64,000 nucleotides of DNA from Candidatus Poribacteria bacterium (GCA_022821965.1 JAJECN010000020.1:124001-188000); one strand, 5' to 3'. Positions 7,903 to 17,677 are shown, counted from the first letter of the stretch. Notes: generated by a model not told the origin, from the letters alone. Program-made: numbers and translations.

Positions 7903-8949
7903 TCAACCAGACTTTGGTGTTTTCTCAACTCTTTCTACAAGCAATGAAACATCAAGTAGACCAGCAATCTTTTCGAGTTCCACTTTTCTATGACGTGTGC
8001 TGCATCCTTCCGTGCCTCTTACCCAAAATCTCCCTCGCTTAATCCCTTTAGTGGCGAGGGAAAACTGCTCTGTTGATACGATGTTAGGACGAACACGCAT
8101 GACTTCTTCCAGACCTAACTTCTCAAGTACCTCGATATAGGTTTGTTTCCCGTTATAATGATGTATGACATCCCCATCAGGCATAGTAACTTTAAGGTTC
8201 GTAGGTCTTGCAAGTTTTTTCTTGCGTTCCTTGGGTGCTCCGCCCTCTTGTTCACTATTCCCATTAGATGATTTCTGCCTCTGCTCATCTATAAACTCGT
8301 TGAATGCGCGTTTAACAACATCTGTGAAATCCTGTTTCGCTATCTGCGGTTTTATAGCATCGTAGAAAAATTTGGCAAAACCATTTGTAGGTGTTTCCAG
8401 TTGTTCTATTAGAATTTGCTTTATCTCTCCTCGATGCTTTAAGTCTACTGCAATGAAGCGAGCATTACCCAAATCAAATTTGTCTTTGGTAAAGTTTTCG
8501 AGCACATTGACCAAAGATGACTGAATGTCGGACATGTTGAATTCAAAAAAAGGTTCGGTATCCATAACGTTTGGTTTTTCCGAATCTGTGTAAAACCTAT
8601 ATAGAACACCGTTGGTTAGGACCCCGATTCGAGCTTCTGTAACGGCTATAAAGTAACGGAAAAGTTGTGAAACGTCTTCTTTGGGAAGATCTGAACTCCA
8701 ATCTTTGCACTCAATCAGCATGATGGCTTTACCATTTTTGAGAATAGCAAGGTCAACCTTTTCACCCTGTTTTGTGCCAATATCAGCAGTAAATTGAGGC
8801 ACAACTTCTGTCGGATTAGTATCGTCATATCCAAAAGCACGTATAAAAGGCTTGACAAAGGCATCTATCGTAGCCTGTTCGCCTTTCACCTTATCTTTGT
8901 AATCGGGTATACGGCTGGATAGATTATTAAGTTCTTCAATAAAGTCCAT
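7903..8949 (-). CDS. Orphan HsdR N-terminal-domain (PD-(D/E)XK) protein
   Basis: A 348-residue protein whose N-terminal 150 residues match the type I restriction enzyme R N-terminal domain (HSDR_N type). EKVDLAIL supplies the Asp and MLIECKDW the Glu-x-Lys of a PD-(D/E)XK nuclease core. The middle (about 215-235) is a low-complexity linker rich in Ser, Glu and Lys. The C-terminal ~100 residues (from KVTMPDGDVIHHYNGKQTY) are a separate small domain I cannot name. No helicase, methylase or specificity subunit is nearby, so this is a stand-alone nuclease-like protein and not a restriction system. Confidence 0.75.
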   Translation of the reverse strand: MDFIEELNNLSSRIPDYKDKVKGEQATIDAFVKPFIRAFGYDDTNPTEVVPQFTADIGTKQGEKVDLAILKNGKAIMLIECKDWSSDLPKEDVSQLFRYFIAVTEARIGVLTNGVLYRFYTDSEKPNVMDTEPFFEFNMSDIQSSLVNVLENFTKDKFDLGNARFIAVDLKHRGEIKQILIEQLETPTNGFAKFFYDAIKPQIAKQDFTDVVKRAFNEFIDEQRQKSSNGNSEQEGGAPKERKKKLARPTNLKVTMPDGDVIHHYNGKQTYIEVLEKLGLEEVMRVRPNIVSTEQFSLATKGIKRGRFWVRGTEGCSTRHRKVELEKIAGLLDVSLLVERVEKTPKSG

Positions 8950-9030
8950 AAGTATTTCCTTTGCTGTGCGAGGTTTCCCAACCTCGCCAACAAAGAGGCA
9001 TGGAACGCTCTCCGTTAATTTGACCTACGC

Positions 9031-9777
9031 TTACACCACCGGTTTCCTGTTCGCGACATAAGGCGGTTCAAGCATCAACTTCTGATCCTCGTCCGACATC
9101 AAGTTGCGGAGTTCGTTGTCATATCTGCCTTGACCCCATGAGGCGTGACCTGGTGAGTATTTGAACAGAATTGAACGGCGTTCATGTGAGGCAGTCCACG
9201 GGAGCGTGCCGTGCGTCAACGCCTCTGTAAAGATGACGACATCGCCCGCTTTTTGATGCACCGGTGCCATACAAATCTTGTTGTCTACCACCGGTCGAAA
9301 TTGCGGTGGGCACGGATAGTTGCTCTTGTGGCTGCCGGGGATACAACAGAAGCCGCCATGCCCCGGAAGCATATCGGTCAACGCCCACGAGGCGACGGTT
9401 AAGCCGTTATACATCCGATCGTTTCGGAAGACGTAGTACTGGGATGGGTCATAAGGAGTGCCACCCCCGTGGAGTGTCCCGCCCGGATTACCCTCTATCA
9501 TTAAGATGCCGTAGACGTGATCCAACCGAAATTTTGGACCGACAATCTCTGCTAAAAATGGCATGACACGCGGGTGGTTGAGGAGTTTGCGAAACGCGTC
9601 GTTCTCCCAATTCAAGAAGCCACCAAATCTCTGTGAATAGACATCATCGTCTACTGGATCTGGATAGTTTTGGGCATCGATAAGGGCATTCAGTTCGGCG
9701 AGTTCTTCGTCTCCTAAAATGCCTTCAATATTCACATATCCCCATAGATCAAACAGATATTTTTCTTCAGGGCCCAT
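9031..9777 (-). CDS. PhyH-family protein with atypical HGG motif
   Basis: A 248-residue protein with PhyH fold signatures: GFCCIPGSHKSNYP (about 141-154), VVIFTEALTHGTLPW with distal His189, and ERRSILFKYSPGH with the 2-oxoglutarate Arg at 200 or 201. The usual HxD is replaced by His103-Gly-Gly105 (TLHGGGTPYD), so the expected carboxylate ligand is not in place; Asp110 is five residues further on. It may be a subfamily using Asp110, a halogenase-like enzyme with an open iron site, or a non-canonical binder. It lies downstream of a NIPSNAP gene on the same strand. Confidence 0.8.
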   Translation of the reverse strand: MGPEEKYLFDLWGYVNIEGILGDEELAELNALIDAQNYPDPVDDDVYSQRFGGFLNWENDAFRKLLNHPRVMPFLAEIVGPKFRLDHVYGILMIEGNPGGTLHGGGTPYDPSQYYVFRNDRMYNGLTVASWALTDMLPGHGGFCCIPGSHKSNYPCPPQFRPVVDNKICMAPVHQKAGDVVIFTEALTHGTLPWTASHERRSILFKYSPGHASWGQGRYDNELRNLMSDEDQKLMLEPPYVANRKPVV

Positions 9778-9831
9778 TGAGACACCTCCGTTAAAGGTAG
9801 CAGGTACACGCCGTGTGCCGTAGTCTCTGTC

Positions 9832-10155
9832 TTACTGATGTGCCGAGCGCGAAGTGGGTTCAAGCCGTGTGACAACGATTTGTTCTCTGTCAATCAGTTC
9901 GCCGACGCGCGGTGAAATTTCGTTTACCCACCGGTCATCTTCATAAACCGCTGCATAGAGTTGTTCTCGCTGTGCTTCACTCTCAAAACGGCGAATCCAG
10001 ACATAAAGGTCGTCCTCTTCTTCACCAATAAAACTACCAATCACAACCATCCCTTTAGAAATCTGGAAGGGTAGGATCGTTTCTTCCATGTATTTCACCC
10101 AGTTTTCGCGTTGACCGGGTTTCGTTCTATACTGTCGTAGTTCAAAAAAAGCCAT
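9832..10155 (-). CDS. NIPSNAP family protein
   Basis: A 107-residue ferredoxin-like dimeric alpha+beta barrel protein. It begins with the family signature FELRQYRTKPGQ and has VWIRRFESEAQREQLY in the middle, with the length of a single NIPSNAP domain. An AAAAAGGAGA ribosome-binding site precedes the ATG. The family is poorly characterised; small bacterial members are often encoded beside catabolic oxygenases. Here the PhyH gene follows 54 bases downstream, so they are probably co-transcribed. Confidence 0.85.
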   Translation of the reverse strand: MAFFELRQYRTKPGQRENWVKYMEETILPFQISKGMVVIGSFIGEEEDDLYVWIRRFESEAQREQLYAAVYEDDRWVNEISPRVGELIDREQIVVTRLEPTSRSAHQ

Positions 10156-10170
10156 AAAAATCTCCTTTTT

Positions 10171-10297
10171 AGTAGTTGTCGGTTTTCAGTTTTCAGTTAA
10201 AGAGAAACTTTGTAACAATAGACTGCTTGCTGAAGTCTACAAATTAGGGCGGATTGTTACAAAACATCTCTTAACTGATAATCGACAGCCGATAGCC
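10171..10297. repeat. Heptamer hairpin repeat, copy C
   Basis: Left arm AGTTGTCGGTTTTCAGTTTT through CAGTTAAAGAG; right arm from CTCTTAACTGATAATCGACA. A nested perfect inverted repeat lies inside: TTTGTAACAAT (10209-10219) and ATTGTTACAAA (10253-10263). The whole 127-base element can fold into one long stem. It sits between the HEAT-repeat gene and the NIPSNAP gene. Confidence 0.65.
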
Positions 10298-10305
10298 ATT
10301 TTACG

Positions 10306-13300
10306 TTATGTTCGGTTGTAGCCGTAGCTTTTGCCTGTAATTTCAAAAAGTGCTGCTGCTGCTTGGAAGTGAATTTCAGCATCCTGGTCTTGAAGAATCA
10401 ATTCAAGGAGAGACACTGCGTTCGCGTTTTTCGCCTCGCCAAGTGCCTTGATAGCATCAAGTTGGAAGCCTCTTGTGACTTTGGCTTCATACAGGGCAGT
10501 CAGTTTTTCTATCAACGCGTTGGCTGCCTTGTCCGTCCCGATCTTGCCTAATGCGCGCGACGCGTCGCGACGGATCTCCACGTGATTTTCGTCGTTGTTC
10601 ATCACTTCGATAAGTGCATCGGTTGTTGTCGTATCTGCCAATTCGCCAAGTCCTTGAGTTGCTGCTCGACGGGTATCCTTATCGGCTTCGGTTTCACCCT
10701 TCATCATCTGAACGAGTTCTGGTATGAGCTCGCTGATTCCAGCTTGCCCGATGCTGAGTGCTGTGGCTTTTCGGGTGTCCACATCTGGATCAGCCAACCG
10801 CTGTTTGAGCTGCGAAGTATCCAAAGTAACATCATCTGTCTTGCATCTACCTAAGGCGACCATTGCAGCGTTTTTGACTGCGAGATTTTCCCAATCATCT
10901 TCGGCTCGGGCAGCCATTTTTGGTGCGACGAACGCCGGTAGGTCCAGTTTTTTAGCGGCGTTGACGAAGACTTCCCAACTCCAGTTCCGTTTCAGATCGT
11001 CTGCACCGATGGCTTTTCTGTTTACTGCGTCCTCAAGGGCGACAATATATTCAGTGTCGTCAACGAGTCGTCTCCCAACAGCTTCGGCAGCACGTGCGCC
11101 TCCAATTTCACCCAGTGCTATTGCGGCTTTTGTGCGTGCGGAAGCGTTCGCTAATACTGCTGTACTCGCGTTCAGAGCTATCCGCTTGTCTTCCAAAATA
11201 GCAATGAGTTTAGGGATCGCCGCTTTGCTTTCGAGTTTACCCAGAGCAATAATAGCGTTTTTCGAGATATTTCCGATTCGACTGTCTAAAGCACGAAGCA
11301 GTACAGCTTCGATCTCTGTATTACTGGTGTTGCCAATGTTTCCTAAAACGGCAACTGCTGTGTTACGGACTGCATCGGTTTCCAAAGGATTTTCAACCAT
11401 GGCTATCAGTTTAGAAATGGCTTTTGCGTCCTTAAGTTTCCCAAGGGCAGCCACTGCTTGCAATCGAATCTCAGCGTTTTCGTCCTCAAGCGCAGTGAGC
11501 AGTGGTACGGAAGCACGTTCATCTTTAAGTGCTCCAAGCGAAAATGCTGCCGCGGCACGGATAGATTTCATTTCATCTCTGTTTTCAAGAATGGCTATTA
11601 AGGGGTCAACTGCCTTACGTTCTTTAAAGCCACCTAACGACTCTGCAGCACGCCTTCGGACGACATAGCTCGGATGTTTCAATTCTTCGAGCATCGCATC
11701 AACCGCGACTTTTTTCGCAGTCGCGCCGAGGACATGCACGAGTGCCCATCGCGTCCATTCATCATCTGCAGATTTAAGAGCATCGAGCGCAAATTCGGCT
11801 GTTGGGATGTTTCCATCTTTAATTAATGCACCGATGACCTGATCTTGAACAGATTGCACTTCGTATCTATCATCAAAGCTTCCTAAACCCTTTTTAACGG
11901 TGTCAACAAGTCCTTTATCCCCGGCTTGAATCTCTCTGAGTGCCACAGCTGCCTGGAAACGGGTTGTTTCATACTTATCGCTACGTAGTACATCTAACAG
12001 CGGGTCCACAACCTTTTGTCCCTTTATTTTCCCAAGGGCAATGGCGGCTTCCTGTCGGACAGCACCTTGCTTATCTTTCTTCAAAGCAGTAACGAGTGGG
12101 TCAATTGTGGCATCACCCTTGACTTCACCGAGTGCCCATGCGGCACTTTGTCGCACCGTTGCGCGTCCGTCGTCCTCAAGTGCGCGGACGAGGGGTCCTA
12201 TCACGGTATCCCCTTTGATGATACCGAGTGCACGTGCGACTTCACTCCGCACGAGACTTGGGATCGGTTTGAGTTCACCCCATGTCCGATAGTTTGTACG
12301 TGGGTAGTCAGCAGTCCACTGGATCTGAAAAGAATCGACCTGTGTTCGGAGAGCATCAAGCGTTTTATACTCACGTTTCATGTGCCGCTGAAAGTCTGAG
12401 ATTTCGTCAAACTGTGTAGATAATACCCAGATCAACACTGGAATGCTTTCAGGGGCTTGGATTCGGCTCAGTACCTTGACGGCGTTGGAACGTATGACAG
12501 GACTGGTTTCGTTACTGAACATCAGAAGTAGCATTGATTGTGTCGCTTGTTCAGGTTTGAGTTGCCAGAGTGCCTCAATAGCGGCGATACGCACAGTTTC
12601 TCGCATCTGTTTGTCCATCGCCATGATAATCAACTTTTGGACGGCATCTTCTGTAGATACGTTGATTTTTCCAAGAGCTTCTGCTGCCTGCGTGGCGGTG
12701 GTATCGTCATAAGAGAGTGCGTTCGTAAGAGCGGTGACTGCCCTGTTGTTTTCACCACGTGCCCGCATATTACCGAGCCCAACGGCTGCAGTTGCCTTTA
12801 CCTCTTTGTATGGATCGCTGTCCAATGCTTCAATGAGGGGGACGATTGCGCGCCGGTCACCGATTTGTCCGAGCGCATCGGCGACCTTCACCCGAATTTC
12901 ATCTGTGCCGTTTTTGAGCGCGTCAATCATGGGCAGAACAGCAACACCGCGCATTTCGACGAGTGCCGCCAACGCGTTATCTTGCAACTCTTCGTTTGCG
13001 AGTTCGTCTATGAGCGGCTCTACTCCATCTCCCGATTTGAGCAACCCGAGTGCTTGAATCGCGGCGGATAAGGTACCGATCCTATATTTTTTCATCCACA
13101 AACCGTCAATATAAGCACTTGCGATGTATTGGTATTCTGTGGTGAAGCCGGTGTCCTCATCAGGGATGAGGTTTCGCGCTTTCGTGTCCAATATTTCAAG
13201 TAGCGGCGCAGTGGCGGGTTCCCCGATACGATTGAGGGCATCTATGGCTGTATTTTTGACATAACTGTTTGGATCTGCGAGCAATCTGATGAGATCGAGG

Positions 13301-14172
13301 ATAGCGTTCTCCGCTTGGATGCTTCCGAGTAGTTTTGCGGCGTGCATCCGAACCTGCGCGTTGTTGTTTCTGAGAGCGAATTGGAGTCCGGGCACAATAG
13401 ACGTGGGGTCGGAGACCGTACTCATTGATTGCTCAAGGGCGACGATTGCTCTATACGCGACCTCCGGTGCGTTTCCAATGTTGGCGAGTACTTCTTCAAA
13501 GACTGGAATGAGTTCGGGGTTCCGCATCGCACCGAGGTGGCGTATTGCCTCTTTTTGTATTGCTGTATCCTTATGTTGTATTGCCTGCCGCAATAGTTCA
13601 ACAACTGCTTCCCTATTTCCGAGTTTTGCGGTGAGGTCTGCGACAGCTGCGCGTGCTTCGGGTTGATAGCATTTTTCTGCGGCTAAAAGTCCTATAACGA
13701 CAGCAGCGTCTGTGTATGCTACGAGTTCAGGGAGTAGTTCTGCGCGTTTTTCGACGGCTTGCGCAAGCGATATGGCGAAGAGTCCAGAGATAGAATGTTG
13801 TGAGCGGACAAGTCTTTCTTGTCGATCGAGTTCGTCAGAATCTGGATCTTCCTGTAATGAGATAGCAAGGATGTCCGCAGTCAATGTATCAAGATAAGCG
13901 TTCGATGCTGCAATCGCTTGATGCCAGCTTTCCGCTTCGGTGCGCGTTCGGTTTTGTAGGAAAGCCTTCAGGTGTTGTGCCTCCTGATTTCCAGCGTCTG
14001 TTCTTTGAACGGCTGCTTCTGCAGCGGTATAATCCGCGCGAACGATAGCGGCTCGCGCTTCGATAATGTCCCTATTCTCTTTCTCACCACACCCTGTTAT
14101 GAGGGCAATAGCCACAATGAGTGAGAGATGGATACAAATTTTCAATGTATTACATAAGAAGTGTTGGTTCAT
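10306..14172 (-). CDS. Giant HEAT-repeat lipoprotein
   Basis: A 1288-residue protein with a lipoprotein signal (hydrophobic 12-27, lipobox ITGC at about Cys28). Almost all of the rest is PBS-lyase-type HEAT repeats, recognisable by recurring AAxALGxIG/AVxPLIxAL units about 30-37 residues long; I count well over twenty. HEAT solenoids bind proteins. Lipidation would place this one in the periplasm on a membrane, as a scaffold or in envelope assembly. The first ~100 residues after the signal are a helical non-HEAT segment. GGAGAG lies just upstream of the ATG. No operon partner is evident: repeat elements flank it on both sides. Confidence 0.85.
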   Translation of the reverse strand: MNQHFLCNTLKICIHLSLIVAIALITGCGEKENRDIIEARAAIVRADYTAAEAAVQRTDAGNQEAQHLKAFLQNRTRTEAESWHQAIAASNAYLDTLTADILAISLQEDPDSDELDRQERLVRSQHSISGLFAISLAQAVEKRAELLPELVAYTDAAVVIGLLAAEKCYQPEARAAVADLTAKLGNREAVVELLRQAIQHKDTAIQKEAIRHLGAMRNPELIPVFEEVLANIGNAPEVAYRAIVALEQSMSTVSDPTSIVPGLQFALRNNNAQVRMHAAKLLGSIQAENAILDLIRLLADPNSYVKNTAIDALNRIGEPATAPLLEILDTKARNLIPDEDTGFTTEYQYIASAYIDGLWMKKYRIGTLSAAIQALGLLKSGDGVEPLIDELANEELQDNALAALVEMRGVAVLPMIDALKNGTDEIRVKVADALGQIGDRRAIVPLIEALDSDPYKEVKATAAVGLGNMRARGENNRAVTALTNALSYDDTTATQAAEALGKINVSTEDAVQKLIIMAMDKQMRETVRIAAIEALWQLKPEQATQSMLLLMFSNETSPVIRSNAVKVLSRIQAPESIPVLIWVLSTQFDEISDFQRHMKREYKTLDALRTQVDSFQIQWTADYPRTNYRTWGELKPIPSLVRSEVARALGIIKGDTVIGPLVRALEDDGRATVRQSAAWALGEVKGDATIDPLVTALKKDKQGAVRQEAAIALGKIKGQKVVDPLLDVLRSDKYETTRFQAAVALREIQAGDKGLVDTVKKGLGSFDDRYEVQSVQDQVIGALIKDGNIPTAEFALDALKSADDEWTRWALVHVLGATAKKVAVDAMLEELKHPSYVVRRRAAESLGGFKERKAVDPLIAILENRDEMKSIRAAAAFSLGALKDERASVPLLTALEDENAEIRLQAVAALGKLKDAKAISKLIAMVENPLETDAVRNTAVAVLGNIGNTSNTEIEAVLLRALDSRIGNISKNAIIALGKLESKAAIPKLIAILEDKRIALNASTAVLANASARTKAAIALGEIGGARAAEAVGRRLVDDTEYIVALEDAVNRKAIGADDLKRNWSWEVFVNAAKKLDLPAFVAPKMAARAEDDWENLAVKNAAMVALGRCKTDDVTLDTSQLKQRLADPDVDTRKATALSIGQAGISELIPELVQMMKGETEADKDTRRAATQGLGELADTTTTDALIEVMNNDENHVEIRRDASRALGKIGTDKAANALIEKLTALYEAKVTRGFQLDAIKALGEAKNANAVSLLELILQDQDAEIHFQAAAALFEITGKSYGYNRT

Positions 14173-14185
14173 GTTTCTCTCCTAT

Positions 14186-14333
14186 AGTAGTTATCAGTTA
14201 TCGGTTGTCAGTTTTCAGTTAAGAGTCACCTTGTGGCAGTCCCGTTTGTTGTATCCACCACAGAAACTCTCTTTAACTGATGACTGACGGTTACTGAAAG
14301 CTGACAACTATTCCCCCTGACGACTGACAACTA
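14186..14333. repeat. Heptamer hairpin repeat, copy D (overlaps glyQS 3' end)
   Basis: Left arm of tandem heptamers (AGTTATC, AGTTATC, GGTTGTC, AGTTTTC, AGTTAAG) and right arm of their complements (ACTGATG, ACTGACG, ACTGAAA, CTGACAAC). A further partial copy (CTGACGACTGACAACTATT) lies to the right, inside the last codons and stop of glyQS. It is the clearest copy of the family. Confidence 0.7.
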
Positions 14334-17300
14334 TTTTCGTCAAGTCTGCGACAGCATAGATATTTCGTCCGATTCGGTTCAACAGTGCCAATCGGTTGGT
14401 GCGTAGTGCTGGTTCTTCTGCCATAACCAAGACATCATCAAAGAATGTGTCTATTGTGGGTTGTAAAGTGGCGAGTTGCGTTAGCAGCTTAGCATAGTCA
14501 CGTTCCTGAATGCTTTCTTGGAAGTGTGGTTCTGCTTCAGTGATGCAGGCGTACAGCTGCTTTTCAGCATCGTCGCACAGAAGCGCGGTGTCTACAGTTT
14601 CTGGCGCGTTTGGCGGTAGAATTCTCAGCACTCGATTGAGTGCATTATATACTTCCTCAAAATTTGATGTCAAGCGAAATTCGGCAAGAACACTGGCGCG
14701 CTTGAGAATATTGATGATGTCAACATCGCCGACCGCTAAGACGGCATCGGCAAGATCGGGAGCGTATTGCTGTGTTTGCTGCAAGATAACGCGTAGGCGT
14801 TCCTTGATGAAACCGAGGACACTCGTTTTTGTATCATCGGCTAATTCAACGGTGTAAAGGGAAATTGCTTTTTCCACAACAGCATCTAAAGAGAGCGGCA
14901 ACTTCCGGTCTTGAAGGATTCGGATAGTGCCGAGGGCATGTCGTCGTAGCGAGTACGGATCTTGTGAACCCGTGGGGCGTTCTTCTATGCCGAAATATCC
15001 GACAATGGTGTCGAGTTTGTCAGCGATGGCAAGAAGTGCACCGACTTCGGTTTCGGGCAGCGGTGTATCCGCGCCAAGCGGTTGGTAGTGCTCCGCAATA
15101 GCGGCGGCGACGGGTTCAGGCTCCCCTGAGTTTTGGGCGTAGTAGCTCCCTGTGATTCCCTGCAATGACGGAAATTCGATGACCATGTGGGTCGTCAAGT
15201 CTGCCTTACAGAGCCACGCTGCGCGCTCCGTATGATGGATAGTTGTTTCCGCTAACTTTAATTCTGTACTGATAAACTTAACCAATGCCTTTAGGCGATC
15301 TGCTTTATCTAAAAGTGAGCCGAGTTTCGCGTGAAAGACAACTGCCCCCAGACGTTCAACTTTATTGGCAAGACTGGTTTTCTGGTCTTCGCTATAAAAG
15401 AACTCAGCATCGTTGAGTCTTGCGTGCAGGACACGCTCATTCCCATGTCGAACACCGTCGATATTTCCGTCTGTTCCATTGGAGATGGTAATAAATTTCG
15501 AGGCAAGGGCAGACTCATCTTTCCACATCGGAAAATAACGTTGATGCTTCTTCATCGCGGTAATCAGGACTTCAGGCGGTATTTCCAAATGCGACTCGCT
15601 GAAATTGCCGACGATGGGCTGCGGGTTTTCTACGAGATAGTTCACCGTATCCAGTAGTTCATCATCTACCTTTGGGAGACATTTTTCAGATTCTAAAATG
15701 TCTCTTACCTGTTTTTCGATAGTGTCCCTACGCTCTTTTGGACATGCGATGACACCGGCATTACGCAGGTTTTCAACGTAAGCCTTTAAGTCGGCAGATA
15801 CCAAAGTTATCGGTTCAGGATACAAGGAACGGTGTCCATAAGTTAATCTTCCCGCGTCTGCAGCACCGTAAGTGTACTTGATGACCTCATCCCCCAGTAA
15901 TGCCACGAGCCATCGGATGGGACGCGCGAAACGAGCGAACGCGCGCGGTTCTTCGGATTTGGTTTCCCAACGCATCGTCTTCGGAAAGCGGAGTTCCTCA
16001 ATCCATTCGGTCAACAGTGTTTTCAAGACTTCTTGTGTTGAGACACCAGTTTCGAGTTTGGAAGCGGCGACATACTCTCCACGCTCGGTATTAACGATAC
16101 GGAGTGCTGAGAGTTCAACGCCTTGCGTCTTCGCGAAGCCGATAGCCGCTTTGGTCGGTTCGTCGTTTTCGTCGTAGGCGATACGTTTTGGGGGTCCCAC
16201 CACTTCTGTTTCTTGACTTTCTTGAAGGGTCTTTATGTCCTTGATACTGAGTGTAAGGCGGCGCGGGGTGCCAAGTGTCTCAATTTCACCAAACGAGATT
16301 CTGTGGTTCGTAAGGGATTCGGCTGCAGTCTTGTGCAGCTGCTCGAGGACAGGTGGTACATAACTCGCGGGGATCTCTTCGGTACCGATTTCAAACAGGA
16401 GGTCAGCGGTTTCAGTGCGGTTAGAAGCCGCATCTTCCATGGTGGGGGCTGTTTCGGCGCGATTGGAAACCGCATCTACCATGGTAGGAGTTGCCTCCAT
16501 GCTGAAGCGTCCCATGAGGGGATGTTCCATCTCTTCACGCTGTTGAACGTACGCACGTGCGATCCGCTGTGCGAGTCGTCGCACGCGTTCAATGTAACTC
16601 ACCCGTTCCGTGACACTGATAACACGGCGGGCATCTAACATGTTAAAGGTGTGTGAGCATTTTAAGACATGATCAGTTGCCGGTAGCACTAATCCCGCAT
16701 CTAAACATGCATAAGTTTCCTTCTCATAGGTGCTGAACAGATCAAAAAGCATCTCTACATTTGCATGCTCAAAGTTATAAGTCGAGTATTCTATCTCGCT
16801 TTGGCGGTGGACATCGCCGTAATTGACGTGTTCGTTCCAGCGGATGTCAAAGAAGTCATCGACATCTTGCAAGTAGAGTGCGATGCGCTCAAGTCCGTAG
16901 GTAATCTCGGCACAAATCGGATCGAGATCAATGCTTCCCATCTGTTGGAAGTAGGTGAACTGTGTTACTTCTGCACCGTTCCACCAAACCTCCCAACCGA
17001 GTCCAGAGGCACCGAGCGTTGGTGATTCCCAGTCGTCTTCAACAAATCGGATGTCGTTTTTGCGAGCGGAAATACCGAGGCTATAGAGGCTCTCAAGGTA
17101 GAGGGGCAGTACGTTCTCAGGTGCTGGTTTCAGTATCACCTGATATTGGTAATATGCGCCGACGCGGAAGGGGTTTTCGGCGTATCTGCCGTCGGTTGGA
17201 CGACGGACGGGTTCTACGTAGGCTGTCTGCCATGGTTCTGGACCGAGGCATCGCAAAAATGTCGCAGGATTGAATGTCCCTGCGCCGACTTCTATATCGC

Positions 17301-17373
17301 ACGGTTGTTGGATAATGCAGCCGTGGTCTGCCCAAAATTTCTCTAACGCTAAAATTATTTCTTGAAGAGTCAT
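14308..17373 (-). CDS. glyQS: Glycyl-tRNA synthetase, fused alpha and beta subunits
   Basis: A 1021-residue fusion of GlyQ and GlyS, charging tRNA-Gly in the cytoplasm. Residues ~1-300 are the class II catalytic alpha subunit ([36 protein letters not shown]). About residue 322 onward is the beta subunit ([15 protein letters not shown]; later YSLRRHALG). Separate genes are the norm; natural fusions are known, for example in chlamydiae. The linker holds two 14-residue tandem copies. I chose the ATG at 17373 over the GTG 18 bases upstream because it gives the conserved MTLQEI start. The final residues VVSRQGE are encoded by an intergenic-repeat sequence. Confidence 0.95.
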   Translation of the reverse strand: MTLQEIILALEKFWADHGCIIQQPCDIEVGAGTFNPATFLRCLGPEPWQTAYVEPVRRPTDGRYAENPFRVGAYYQYQVILKPAPENVLPLYLESLYSLGISARKNDIRFVEDDWESPTLGASGLGWEVWWNGAEVTQFTYFQQMGSIDLDPICAEITYGLERIALYLQDVDDFFDIRWNEHVNYGDVHRQSEIEYSTYNFEHANVEMLFDLFSTYEKETYACLDAGLVLPATDHVLKCSHTFNMLDARRVISVTERVSYIERVRRLAQRIARAYVQQREEMEHPLMGRFSMEATPTMVDAVSNRAETAPTMEDAASNRTETADLLFEIGTEEIPASYVPPVLEQLHKTAAESLTNHRISFGEIETLGTPRRLTLSIKDIKTLQESQETEVVGPPKRIAYDENDEPTKAAIGFAKTQGVELSALRIVNTERGEYVAASKLETGVSTQEVLKTLLTEWIEELRFPKTMRWETKSEEPRAFARFARPIRWLVALLGDEVIKYTYGAADAGRLTYGHRSLYPEPITLVSADLKAYVENLRNAGVIACPKERRDTIEKQVRDILESEKCLPKVDDELLDTVNYLVENPQPIVGNFSESHLEIPPEVLITAMKKHQRYFPMWKDESALASKFITISNGTDGNIDGVRHGNERVLHARLNDAEFFYSEDQKTSLANKVERLGAVVFHAKLGSLLDKADRLKALVKFISTELKLAETTIHHTERAAWLCKADLTTHMVIEFPSLQGITGSYYAQNSGEPEPVAAAIAEHYQPLGADTPLPETEVGALLAIADKLDTIVGYFGIEERPTGSQDPYSLRRHALGTIRILQDRKLPLSLDAVVEKAISLYTVELADDTKTSVLGFIKERLRVILQQTQQYAPDLADAVLAVGDVDIINILKRASVLAEFRLTSNFEEVYNALNRVLRILPPNAPETVDTALLCDDAEKQLYACITEAEPHFQESIQERDYAKLLTQLATLQPTIDTFFDDVLVMAEEPALRTNRLALLNRIGRNIYAVADLTKIVVSRQGE
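16409..16492. repeat. 42-base tandem duplication in the glyQS linker
   Basis: Two adjacent 42-base units (16409-16450 and 16451-16492) encode [14 protein letters not shown] and [14 protein letters not shown], exactly between the alpha and beta domains. The reading frame is kept. It looks like a duplication that lengthened the interdomain linker. Confidence 0.75.
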
Positions 17374-17677
17374 ATCTGTTTTTCTTTGCACGCTCCATTC
17401 GGATTGATTAATTCACGTTTATTGTAACATAATAGATTTCTTTAAGCAACGGATTTTCAAGATGTCTCGACTTTTCCGAGTGTTTAATGTGAACGCGAAG
17501 TGAACGGTGAAAAATATTTACCGGACCGTCGGTGTGAAACTATGGGAAAGTGATCGAATTTCAGAGTATTCAGAGTAAAACGCTAAAAATGTGTATCGGA
17601 AAAAGAGGTGAGAGCCAAGGTGAGCCATGCTTTCTCGGCAGTTCTCGGTAAAATACTACTCTGAAAAAACGCATAAT
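17374..17677. other. Intergenic stretch upstream of glyQS
   Basis: About 300 bases with no reading frame I can support. It should hold the glyQS promoter, but I see no convincing pair of boxes. Confidence 0.5.

Noticed and set aside
7903-8949. A complete type I restriction system
   Set aside because: Only an HsdR N-terminal-like domain is present; helicase motifs, HsdM and HsdS are absent in the neighbourhood.
10724-11668. A 314-codon open frame on the plus strand opposite the HEAT-repeat gene
   Set aside because: It lies wholly antisense to a well supported repeat protein, its peptide is Ser/Ala/Arg-rich as expected from the reverse frame of Ala/Leu repeats, and it has no recognisable domain. 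Similar antisense frames occur at 23.8-24.4 and 49.4-50.1 kb.
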